Source of the DNA: Bacteroidales bacterium | GTDB lineage: Bacteria > Bacteroidota > Bacteroidia > Bacteroidales > Dysgonomonadaceae | Assembly (NCBI GenBank): GCA_012798745.1 | Contig: JAAZMQ010000015.1 | Coordinates: 1 to 8,433 of the forward strand | Length of the DNA stretch: 8,433 nucleotides | Reading direction: 5' to 3' | In this document: positions 1-6,695 of the stretch, one piece after another | Position numbering within the stretch: position 1 is the first letter of the stretch | Layout: each line of letters opens with the position of its first letter | The notes under the pieces: generated by a model | The model's input: only the letters and a program-made list of their open reading frames with translations | What the model was told of the DNA's origin: nothing | The model's database searches: none | Translations under genes and position numbers: made by a program

Positions 1-71
1 ATGGTTACGTCAACGTTTTTCAAATTATTGACGCGTGCACCTTTTATTTCGATTTGTTTGAAATTGCTCAT
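1..71 (-). CDS. uvrA: UvrA, excinuclease ABC subunit A (N-terminal fragment, cut by window edge)
   Basis: Reading the minus strand from the ATG at 71-69 gives 23 complete codons beginning MSNFKQIEIKGARVNNLKN and continuing VDVT before the window ends. The block IEIKGARVNNLKNVDV is the characteristic start of UvrA, just before the first Walker A region, which would lie outside the window. UvrA is the DNA-damage-sensing ATPase of nucleotide excision repair. It forms a dimer that loads UvrB onto lesions in the cytoplasm. The start is supported by a Bacteroidetes-type promoter octamer 15 nt upstream of the ATG. The gene is divergent from the antiporter gene. Only about 2.5% of the protein is visible, so a UvrA paralogue (UvrA2-type) cannot be excluded, but the family assignment is fairly secure. 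Confidence 0.8.
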   Translation of the reverse strand, partial: MSNFKQIEIKGARVNNLKNVDVT

Positions 72-86
72 CACGTTTTAAATATG

Positions 87-114
87 CAAAGATAATTACT
101 TTAACAGCGACAAA
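87..114 (-). promoter_or_regulatory. Bacteroidetes-type promoter of uvrA
   Basis: On the minus strand TATCTTTG occupies 94-87 and matches the TAnnTTTG -7 element exactly. A TTTG at 114-111 could serve as the -33 element. The spacing of 16 nt is shorter than the usual 19-20, so the -33 assignment is tentative. The -7 box ends 15 nt before the uvrA ATG, which gives a very short 5' leader. Confidence 0.6.
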
Positions 115-134
115 AAAGTAAGGCTGTCTCAATA

Positions 135-152
135 AATCAAAATATTTTGATT
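135..152. repeat. Perfect 18-bp palindrome in the divergent uvrA/antiporter region
   Basis: The sequence AATCAAAATATTTTGATT is identical to its own reverse complement, with nine matching bases on each side of the centre and mismatches just outside. It has no loop, so it fits a dimeric-protein binding site better than a transcription terminator. It lies upstream of both flanking genes: about 20 bp behind the putative uvrA -33 element and about 90 bp before the antiporter start. The A+T-only core means chance occurrence is possible. Confidence 0.4.
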
Positions 153-230
153 ATTTTTGCATTTGAACAAAATTTCATTTGTCATGAAGTTTTATATTGG
201 CACTTATGTTTAAAATCATTTCTAAATCAA

Positions 231-234
231 AGGA
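231..234 (+). promoter_or_regulatory. Possible ribosome binding site for the antiporter gene
   Basis: AGGA lies 6 nt before the GTG at 241 and 21 nt before the in-frame ATG at 256. If it is used, it favours the GTG start. Bacteroidetes often translate without a Shine-Dalgarno sequence, so this is only weak support. Confidence 0.35.
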
Positions 235-240
235 ATAAAA

Positions 241-2349
241 GTGCAAACCCATCAAATGACATCGATTCTGACAAGCGATTTTGCTTTGCCTTTTCACGAT
301 CCCATCCTTGTTTTTCTTGTACTTTTATCGATTGTTTTACTTATTCCCTCCCTCTTTAAAAGAATCAATTTACCCTCCATTATCGGGCTTATCATCGCCG
401 GAATACTGGTGGGACCTCACGGTTTCAATATCCTTTCCGACGATGCCGGCATGGAAATGTTTTCCACCATCGGACTGATGTATATCATGTTTGCAGCCGG
501 ACTGGAGCTAGACTTCAACGAATTCGTGGCAAACCAGGATAAAAGTCTTGTCTTTGGATTTTTCACTTTTACGCTTCCGTTGCTTGTCGGCTACCCCGTT
601 TGCCGTTACATACTCGGTTACGATCCGATGCCTGCCTTTCTCACGGCAAGCATGTTCTCTACACACACGCTGGTTTCGTATCCTATCGTTAGTCGAATGG
701 GGGTTTCAAAAAACCAGGCTATTGCCATTACGGTAGGGGGAACCATTTTTACCGATGCCTCTGTACTCATTATACTTGCCATCATTATGTCGGCCAACGA
801 GGGTGCGTTAAATGGTGAATTCTGGGCAAAACTGGTCGTTTCGTTAATTCTGTTTTCCATCGTCGTTTTCTTTTTCATTCCCAAACTGGCAAAATGGTTT
901 TTCCAAAAAGTGGAAGACGATAAATATTCACACTATATTTTTGTCCTATTCATTTTATTCGTCTGCGGATTCCTGGCCGAACTCGGAGGGCTGGAACCCA
1001 TCATCGGGGCATTCGCTGCCGGATTGGCACTCAACCGGCTTATTCCCAGCTCCTCAGCCCTGATGAATCGAATCGATTTTTTCGGAAATGCCTTATTTAT
1101 CCCCATTTTCCTTATCTCGGTAGGGATGATCGTGGACGTAAAAGTGATACTGAACGGATGGAAAACACTGATTGTAGCATTAACATTAACATGTGTGGCC
1201 CTTATCGGTAAATGGCTGGCCGCATTCTTCACGCAAAAAGTATGTAATTATTCTGCATCGCAACGGGGTATTATCTTCGGATTGAGCAGTTCACATGCAG
1301 CGGCCACTCTGGCAATTATCCTTGTTGGCTATCAAGCAGGGATCCTGGACGAATATATTCTCAACGGAACCATTATCCTTATCCTTATTACCTGTATCAT
1401 CTCATCTTTAGTTACTCAAAAAGCAGCCAAACAATTGGTTATGGAGGAAGAAGAGAAAGGTTATTTCACGCCTGCTGCATTGGGCAGCTTTGCACAAGAA
1501 AAAATACTGGTGCCAATAGCCAATCCGGATAATATCGGATATCTGGTAGACCTGGCCTTACTAATTAAAGATCCCAAATCGCCCAATCCCATTTCTCTAC
1601 TAGGCGTGGTTCCCAATAACGTGGAAGCCGAAAAAAATATCATTAAATTCCGACAAAAACTTCAAGAATCGGTAAAAGATGCTTCAGCCGCAGAAATGCA
1701 TGTGGATATCATCACCACCATCGATTACAATATTCCCAACGGCATTGTACGGACGGCACGCGAAACCATGGCCGACATTGTCATTATGGGATGGCCGGGA
1801 GAAAAGACCGGATTCATTGAAAAATTGCTCGGCGATAAAGTAGATGCAACCATCAGAAATTTGGACAAGAATCTCTTTATTTGCCACCTCGAAAAACCTT
1901 TAATTTCGAACAACCGCATTGTCGTTATTTCTCCCCCACTGGCAGAAAGAGAATATGGATTCAGTGTATGGCTACAAAAAATGGTAAAACTGGCGCAGGA
2001 ACTTTCCATTCCCATCGTTCATCTTGGACATCCCGATACACAAAAAATAATAGCAGAGCAAAAAGACTTAAAAAACCTATTTATATTTATTCCTTTTACA
2101 GACTGGAACAACCCGATGGCGTGTACAGAGTATATTAAGGAGGGAGATCTTATAGTTTTAGTTTCCGCACGTCGTGGATATATTTCTTATGTGATGGCTC
2201 TTGATCATTTGCCAACACGGTTAGAATATACATTCCTAAATTACAATCGTATCGTTATTTATCCGCAACAACATGCGCCTGATGTATTGCTAAAAACGGA
2301 TCATCCCATATTTTCACCATTCAAAATTTATAAACAGAAACGTTCATGA
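241..2349 (+). CDS. CPA2-family cation/proton antiporter with C-terminal universal-stress-protein-like domains
   Basis: This 702-residue inner-membrane protein probably exchanges Na+ or K+ for protons. Residues about 20-395 hold roughly twelve hydrophobic helices with CPA2 hallmarks: LPSIIGLIIAGILVGPHG (44-61), a Thr-Asp pair at 171-172 in the expected ion-binding helix, FIPIFLISVGM (286-296) and a helix carrying K324. A cytoplasmic tail follows. Residues about 420-553 resemble a universal stress protein domain with IVIMGWPGEKTG and a near-canonical nucleotide loop: G517, G520 and G531, but D532 where Ser/Thr is usual. Residues about 558-700 look like a second, degenerate copy. Such tails usually sense nucleotides or regulate transport. 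The start is GTG at 241; ATG at 256 would remove only five residues. The stop overlaps the next gene by four bases. No clear promoter is visible. The ion specificity is unknown. Confidence 0.85.
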   Translation: MQTHQMTSILTSDFALPFHDPILVFLVLLSIVLLIPSLFKRINLPSIIGLIIAGILVGPHGFNILSDDAGMEMFSTIGLMYIMFAAGLELDFNEFVANQDKSLVFGFFTFTLPLLVGYPVCRYILGYDPMPAFLTASMFSTHTLVSYPIVSRMGVSKNQAIAITVGGTIFTDASVLIILAIIMSANEGALNGEFWAKLVVSLILFSIVVFFFIPKLAKWFFQKVEDDKYSHYIFVLFILFVCGFLAELGGLEPIIGAFAAGLALNRLIPSSSALMNRIDFFGNALFIPIFLISVGMIVDVKVILNGWKTLIVALTLTCVALIGKWLAAFFTQKVCNYSASQRGIIFGLSSSHAAATLAIILVGYQAGILDEYILNGTIILILITCIISSLVTQKAAKQLVMEEEEKGYFTPAALGSFAQEKILVPIANPDNIGYLVDLALLIKDPKSPNPISLLGVVPNNVEAEKNIIKFRQKLQESVKDASAAEMHVDIITTIDYNIPNGIVRTARETMADIVIMGWPGEKTGFIEKLLGDKVDATIRNLDKNLFICHLEKPLISNNRIVVISPPLAEREYGFSVWLQKMVKLAQELSIPIVHLGHPDTQKIIAEQKDLKNLFIFIPFTDWNNPMACTEYIKEGDLIVLVSARRGYISYVMALDHLPTRLEYTFLNYNRIVIYPQQHAPDVLLKTDHPIFSPFKIYKQKRS

Positions 2350-3878
2350 AATTCAAATCAATTTTTCGTACTTTAACACTCATATTTGTGAGTTTTCTGT
2401 TCTTTGCCTGTAGATCGACTAAACAAACATTGACGCGAAGAGCCGACCCTACTCCCAAACATGAATTTCGCGGCACTTGGATACAAACCGTAGGGCAAAC
2501 ACGGTATCAAAAAATGAACAGTGCTGCCATGAAACACTATATTGCGGAAATGGTACGCAAATTGGATGAGGCAGGAATCAACGCCGTAATTTTCCAGATT
2601 CGCCCCGAAGCAGATGCTTTTTACAAATCGGATTTGGAACCCTGGAGTCGATTCCTTACAGGCAGACAAGGTCAGGCACCAGACGATCCCGACTTTGATC
2701 CGCTGGCTTTCATTATCGACGAGTGTCACAAACGGGGGATAGAACTCCATGCCTGGCTTAACCCCTATCGAGTGAAAACAAATATCAACAACGAACTTGC
2801 TCCCAACCACATCTATTGGCAATATCCGGAAAGATTTATCCAATATGGCAACCAATTGTTTTTTGACCCGGGTTTGCCCGAAAACCGCGAATTTATTTGC
2901 CGTGTGGTGAAAGATATCGTGTCGCGTTACGATGTGGATGCTATTCATATGGATGATTATTTTTATCCGTATCCCATTGCAGGACAACCTTTTCCGGATG
3001 ACGAAAGCTTCAACAAGTATGCCGCACAACAAGGATTCACGCACAACCAACGAGACGATTGGCGCAGGAACAACGTAAACTTACTTATCCAACAAATTAA
3101 ATACACCATTGCCGCCACAAAACCTTGGGTGCGTTTCGGTATCAGCCCATTTGGTATTTATCGCAACAAGAAAAACACACCCGACGGTTCAGGCAGCGAA
3201 ACAAACGGTCTGGAAAACTACGGCGATCTGTATGCCGATATCCTGCTGTGGCTGGAAAAAGGATGGATTGACTATAATTTACCGCAACTGTATTGGGAAA
3301 TCGGTCACAAAAATGCCGATTATCTGGCTTTACTCGAATGGTGGAACACCAATAGTTTCAATCGTCCGCTCTATATCGGACAAGATTTGAAACGAAGTAT
3401 GGATGCCAACGAAATAGATGAAAAAATACGTCGCTCGCGCGAAATGGCATTCGTTAATGGAAACTGTTTCTGGTACGGTTATCTGATTGGAGAAAATACC
3501 TCCGGAGCAGCCGATATTCTCAAAAGCCGTATCCATCCGGCAAAATCGCTCATTCCGCCATACACCCACATGCACAAAAAACGACCGGATAAAGTAAAAA
3601 ACCTTACTGAGGTTTTTACCGAAGATATGCACTTTCTTACATGGGATCATAAAAAACAACCTGATAATCCCGAGGCTGCTCAGTATTTCGTTATCTATCG
3701 GTTTCGTAAAGGTGAAAAAATAGATACCGGGAAAGCCAAAAACATACTCGAGGTTACACCGGACAACTTCTATGTTCTCCCTTACGAAGGAGGGAAAAAA
3801 AGCTATATTTATGTGGTGACCGCGCTAGATGCCTTTAACAACGAATCAAAAGCAAAAAAAATAAAAGTAAAACAATAA
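2346..3878 (+). CDS. GHL10 (DUF187/YngK-type) predicted glycoside hydrolase lipoprotein
   Basis: This 510-residue protein begins with a lipoprotein signal: basic MKFKSIFR, a hydrophobic stretch, then LFFAC with the lipidated cysteine at residue 22. Basic RSTK follows the cysteine, not the acidic export signal typical of surface lipoproteins in this phylum, so a periplasm-facing location is more likely. The catalytic (beta/alpha)8-type domain spans about 38-400 and shows EFRGTWIQTV (40-49), INAVIFQIRPEADAFY (78-93), GIELHAWLNPYR (131-142), DAIHMDDYFYPYP (198-210), FGISPFGIYRN (264-274), LPQLYWEIG (312-320) and CFWYGYL (374-380). The conserved acids D203, D204 and E318 are candidate catalytic residues. 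Residues about 414-508 resemble a fibronectin type III module. The family is poorly characterised; related proteins are thought to act on cell-wall or other glycans, and the substrate here is unknown. Its ATGA overlap with the antiporter stop implies translational coupling. Confidence 0.85.
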   Translation: MKFKSIFRTLTLIFVSFLFFACRSTKQTLTRRADPTPKHEFRGTWIQTVGQTRYQKMNSAAMKHYIAEMVRKLDEAGINAVIFQIRPEADAFYKSDLEPWSRFLTGRQGQAPDDPDFDPLAFIIDECHKRGIELHAWLNPYRVKTNINNELAPNHIYWQYPERFIQYGNQLFFDPGLPENREFICRVVKDIVSRYDVDAIHMDDYFYPYPIAGQPFPDDESFNKYAAQQGFTHNQRDDWRRNNVNLLIQQIKYTIAATKPWVRFGISPFGIYRNKKNTPDGSGSETNGLENYGDLYADILLWLEKGWIDYNLPQLYWEIGHKNADYLALLEWWNTNSFNRPLYIGQDLKRSMDANEIDEKIRRSREMAFVNGNCFWYGYLIGENTSGAADILKSRIHPAKSLIPPYTHMHKKRPDKVKNLTEVFTEDMHFLTWDHKKQPDNPEAAQYFVIYRFRKGEKIDTGKAKNILEVTPDNFYVLPYEGGKKSYIYVVTALDAFNNESKAKKIKVKQ

Positions 3879-3895
3879 CAGGCGCTTAGATTTCC

Positions 3896-3903
3896 TATCT
3901 TTG
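3896..3903 (+). promoter_or_regulatory. Bacteroidetes -7 promoter element upstream of the RlmL-type gene
   Basis: TATCTTTG matches TAnnTTTG exactly and lies 27 nt before the ATG at 3931, a normal leader length for this phylum. No good TTTG -33 element is seen at the expected spacing. Transcription would begin at about 3908-3910. That leaves almost no leader before the alternative TTG at 3916 and so supports ATG 3931 as the start. Confidence 0.6.
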
Positions 3904-3930
3904 CATCCGAAATAATTGAAAATCCCGCGA

Positions 3931-5286
3931 ATGAACGAATCCGACAAATTTCCCCTGATTGCCAAAACAATGGCAGAACTCGAAGATGTGCTTGCAGAAG
4001 AACTTATCGGTATTGGAGCCGAAAATATAGAAATCGGCACCCGCATGGTATCTTTTACAGGCGACAAAACTTTAATGTATAAAGCAAATATTCATTGCCG
4101 CACTGCATTGAGAATATTAAAACCCATCTATACATTTAAAGCCGAAAATGCCGATGAGGTATACGAAGAAGTAAAAAAATTGAATTGGGACGAATACCTG
4201 TCGCTCGACAAAACTTTTGCTGTGGATTCGGTAGTTTATTCGCACATTTTCACCCATTCCAAATTCGTTGCCTATCGGGTGAAAGATGCTATAGCCGACT
4301 ATTTTACGGAAAAATATGGCAAACGTCCATCGGTAAGCGTCAGTAATCCCGACTTAGTATTCAATATCCACATAACCCATAAAACCTGTACACTTTCGCT
4401 CGACAGTTCGGGTGAATCGCTGCACAAGCGCGGATATCGGGTGGCACAAACCGAAGCCCCACTGAACGAAGTGCTGGCTGCAGGCATGATCTTGAAATCG
4501 GGATGGCATGGTGAAAGCACCTTTATCGATCCGATGTGTGGATCGGGAACGTTGCTGATTGAAGCGGCAATGATTGCCTTGGGCATTCCGCCGGGCATTC
4601 ATCGAAAACATTTTGCCTTTGAAAACTGGAACGATTTCGACGAAGAACTTTTCAGCGAAATTTACAATGATGACTCCGGCGCACGTGAATTTCGCTATCG
4701 CATCATCGGTTCAGACATCTCTCCCAAAGCAATTTCCGTTGCCGAAAAGAACATCCGAAACGCCGGATTGAAAAAATATATCGATTTGGAGGTGAAAGCA
4801 TTGCAACAATATACCGAAGCGCCTAAACCGGCAGGTGTATTCATGACCAATCCGCCATATGGCGAACGCATCAAAGTTGAAGATATCGACGAACTCTATG
4901 CGCTAATCGGCGAACGGCTGAAGCATGTTTTCATCGGATACAGAGCCTATATCCTGAGTTACAAAAAAGAATTGTTCGATAAAATCGGACTGAAAGCAAG
5001 CAAACGTTTTCCCCTTAGGAACGGTCAACTGGAGTGTGAAATGCGGGAATATGAAATTTTTGCCGGAAAACGAAGGGAACAAGACAAAAAAAATTTTCAT
5101 AAAGATATACCCTCTCAGACAAAAATAAATAAAGAGCTTGCATGGCGTGATAGAAAAAGGAAATTCGATCTTCCTCCCCAAAATAATCATAAGAAACATT
5201 CAAAATTTCACCCCGATAAGAAAAAGTTTACCGAAAAAACAACGAATAAAACGTTCAGAAAAAGAAATACTAAAAAGAATAAATGA
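3931..5286 (+). CDS. rlmL: THUMP-domain class I SAM-dependent 23S rRNA guanine-N2 methyltransferase (RlmL-like)
   Basis: The protein has 451 residues from ATG 3931; an in-frame TTG at 3916 would add five but sits at the predicted transcription start. It contains an N-terminal ferredoxin-like/THUMP RNA-binding region (about 1-160) and a Rossmann methyltransferase domain. SAM motif I is DPMCGSGTLLIEAA (from residue 200). Motif IV is NPPYGER (307-313), the NPPY signature of N2-guanine base methylation. In E. coli the matching half of RlmL makes m2G2445 of 23S rRNA. This protein lacks the RlmK half and is thus the single-domain form, comparable to YpsC of Bacillus. An unusual 72-residue tail (380-451) is 27/72 Lys or Arg, low in complexity, and probably binds RNA or ribosomes. 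It is transcribed from its own promoter after the GHL10 gene and converges on the gene at 5328-6065. The exact target base is inferred from the family. Confidence 0.88.
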   Translation: MNESDKFPLIAKTMAELEDVLAEELIGIGAENIEIGTRMVSFTGDKTLMYKANIHCRTALRILKPIYTFKAENADEVYEEVKKLNWDEYLSLDKTFAVDSVVYSHIFTHSKFVAYRVKDAIADYFTEKYGKRPSVSVSNPDLVFNIHITHKTCTLSLDSSGESLHKRGYRVAQTEAPLNEVLAAGMILKSGWHGESTFIDPMCGSGTLLIEAAMIALGIPPGIHRKHFAFENWNDFDEELFSEIYNDDSGAREFRYRIIGSDISPKAISVAEKNIRNAGLKKYIDLEVKALQQYTEAPKPAGVFMTNPPYGERIKVEDIDELYALIGERLKHVFIGYRAYILSYKKELFDKIGLKASKRFPLRNGQLECEMREYEIFAGKRREQDKKNFHKDIPSQTKINKELAWRDRKRKFDLPPQNNHKKHSKFHPDKKKFTEKTTNKTFRKRNTKKNK

Positions 5287-5327
5287 GTTTTTCTATTATT
5301 TCAATTCACACTGGAAAAAATTCTTGA

Positions 5328-6065
5328 TCAGTCTCTGTCGGGTTTCTTCTTCAGCAGATTCTCTATCTCTTCGTCACTAAGTATTTTAACATTAGTAAAC
5401 AAGAACTTGGCATCGAGAAAATTCCCGTATTGATTGCATTCGTCTATGGCGGCTTGAAGAATCGACTTTATGTCCACATCAAAAGGAACAAGCATCAAAA
5501 TGGTAAAATAATTATCTTTAATTTCGAATTTCTCGATATCTACATTGGCTTGTTCCAATTGGAATGTGAATTCGCTTTCAACAATGTTTTTCTGTAAATC
5601 GGTAAAATTTTCTCTATTTTGTGTTGTAAACAAACCAAAGAAACGGAGCTTTTTATCGTGCCCACCCAAACCGGAAGAAATATATACCTGTTGTTTCCCC
5701 GAAAGGTTGGAGTTAAGAACAATACGACTGCTCACCAATGCCATTGCCGACCAATTTTTTAGTTCGGGCTCTAAGGGGCTACTGTGATAAGTTTCAATGG
5801 CACGATAGGCAGCTACATCCGGAATAGATGCCAAAAGAGAAAGACTTCTTTTTTTTCTTTCAATGGAAGCGTCCGGCGAAAAAAGTATCGAGATTTCTTC
5901 GTCGCGAACAAAAGGTGCATTTTCTCTTCTCAACCCTTCAAAATAACGAAAATATTCCATCTGTTCCTCAATCGGAACAAGATCTTCCAGAATGTGAAAA
6001 GATTCAATCCCTTGTTCATTCAACGTCTGACGCAATTTGCCTAATATATCGTCTTGATCGTTCAT
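5328..6065 (-). CDS. Conserved-looking protein of unknown function, 245 residues
   Basis: I do not recognise a named family. The protein has no signal peptide and no membrane helix, so it is probably cytoplasmic. The N-terminal part (about 1-135) looks alpha-helical, and residues 70-120, with SLLASIPDVAAYRAIETY and LKNWSAMALVSSR, have the rhythm of a short HEAT-like repeat. The middle has a glycine-containing segment, VYISSGLGGHDKKLRFFGLF. The C-terminal part alternates strand-like and helical stretches (DNYFTILMLVPFDVDIKSIL) and ends in KKKPDRD. Codon use and composition look like the neighbours, which argues for a real resident gene. It converges on the methyltransferase gene with 41 bp between stops and diverges from dut across 177 bp. 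A promoter octamer ends six bases before its ATG. The next in-frame methionine is about 35 residues further in, so the start is reasonably fixed. Confidence 0.75.
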   Translation of the reverse strand: MNDQDDILGKLRQTLNEQGIESFHILEDLVPIEEQMEYFRYFEGLRRENAPFVRDEEISILFSPDASIERKKRSLSLLASIPDVAAYRAIETYHSSPLEPELKNWSAMALVSSRIVLNSNLSGKQQVYISSGLGGHDKKLRFFGLFTTQNRENFTDLQKNIVESEFTFQLEQANVDIEKFEIKDNYFTILMLVPFDVDIKSILQAAIDECNQYGNFLDAKFLFTNVKILSDEEIENLLKKKPDRD

Positions 6066-6071
6066 CTCTCA

Positions 6072-6079
6072 CAAAGATA
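6072..6079 (-). promoter_or_regulatory. Bacteroidetes -7 promoter element overlapping the start of the unknown gene
   Basis: On the minus strand TATCTTTG (6079-6072) is followed by only six bases before the ATG at 6065. If used, transcription would begin within a few bases of the start codon and give a leaderless or nearly leaderless mRNA. No convincing -33 TTTG is visible upstream. Confidence 0.5.
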
Positions 6080-6152
6080 AGCATTTTTTATATTGCTATG
6101 AAAAATAGAAACTATAAAAGGAATACAAAAAAATGAACTTCCTTAAATTTCA

Positions 6153-6172
6153 TCAAATTGACAATTATTTGA
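6153..6172. repeat. Nested inverted repeat upstream of dut
   Basis: TCAAAT (6153-6158) and ATTTGA (6167-6172) are perfect inverted arms around an 8-base spacer. Overlapping them, AATTGACAATT (6156-6166) is a second perfect palindrome around a central base. The site lies between the divergent unknown gene and dut, about 70 bp before the dut ATG, and is A+T rich. It could be an operator or a chance feature. Confidence 0.3.
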
Positions 6173-6183
6173 GTAGAAATACC

Positions 6184-6191
6184 TAAATTCG
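6184..6191 (+). promoter_or_regulatory. Weak candidate -7 element for the dut operon
   Basis: TAAATTCG matches seven of the eight positions of TAnnTTTG and lies 51 nt before the dut ATG. TTTG at 6168-6171 is only 12 nt upstream, too close for a standard -33 element, so this promoter call is tentative. Confidence 0.3.
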
Positions 6192-6242
6192 CATAATAAA
6201 AAAATCTTGACTTTTTCACTGTCAGAGAGAAATAACGAAAAA

Positions 6243-6677
6243 ATGCAGGTCAAAATTGTCAATCAATCCAAACACCCTTTACCGGAATATGCCACCGTTC
6301 ATTCGGCAGGAATGGATTTGCGTGCCAACATAGATAACCCTATTGTATTGAAACCCTTACAACGGGCATTAGTGCCAACAGGTTTATACATTCAGCTACC
6401 TGAAGGATATGAGGCACAAATTCGTCCAAGAAGCGGTTTGGCTATTAAACACGGCATTTCTATCGTCAATTCGCCGGGTACCATCGATGCCGATTACAGA
6501 GGAGAAATATGCGTGATCCTGATTAATTTATCGAATGAAGAATTCACGATTAACGATGGGGATCGAATTTGCCAAATGGTCATCACTGAACACTCACGAG
6601 TTGAATGGCAAGAAGTTGTCAAATTGGAAGAGACCAATAGAGGATCGGGAGGATTTGGTCATACAGGAAAAAATTAA
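6243..6677 (+). CDS. dut: dUTP diphosphatase (dUTPase)
   Basis: This 144-residue cytoplasmic enzyme hydrolyses dUTP to dUMP and pyrophosphate. It keeps uracil out of DNA and supplies dUMP for thymidylate synthesis. All five motifs of the trimeric dUTPase family are present in order: AGMDLRA (22-28), RPRSGLA (61-67), GTIDADYRGEI (79-89; D82 is the expected catalytic aspartate and Y85 packs against the sugar), GDRICQMVI (106-114) and the flexible C-terminal RGSGGFGHTG (133-142; F138 covers the uracil). The length is typical of the bacterial enzyme. The frame stays open upstream to a TTG at 6207, but the 12 extra residues do not match the family, so ATG 6243 is chosen. The TPR-protein gene starts 18 bp after its stop, which suggests one operon. 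Confidence 0.97.
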   Translation: MQVKIVNQSKHPLPEYATVHSAGMDLRANIDNPIVLKPLQRALVPTGLYIQLPEGYEAQIRPRSGLAIKHGISIVNSPGTIDADYRGEICVILINLSNEEFTINDGDRICQMVITEHSRVEWQEVVKLEETNRGSGGFGHTGKN

Positions 6678-6695
6678 CACTATATCGTTTACATA

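Noticed and set aside
147..359. 70-codon plus-strand frame starting before the antiporter gene
   Set aside because: It overlaps the start of the antiporter in another frame and its product is a Phe/Cys/Ser-rich string without family features.
2373..3050. Long minus-strand open frame of 225 codons
   Set aside because: It lies wholly inside the GHL10 gene, whose product has a signal peptide and clear family motifs. The antisense product is rich in Cys, His and Ile without domain logic, so it is a shadow frame.
5287..5327. Possible bidirectional terminator between the convergent genes
   Set aside because: The 41-bp gap is A+T rich, but I found no stem of useful length followed by a T run on either strand.
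6207..6242. Upstream TTG start extending dUTPase by 12 residues
   Set aside because: The extra residues do not resemble a dUTPase N-terminus, whereas ATG 6243 gives the standard MQVKIVNQS-type beginning.
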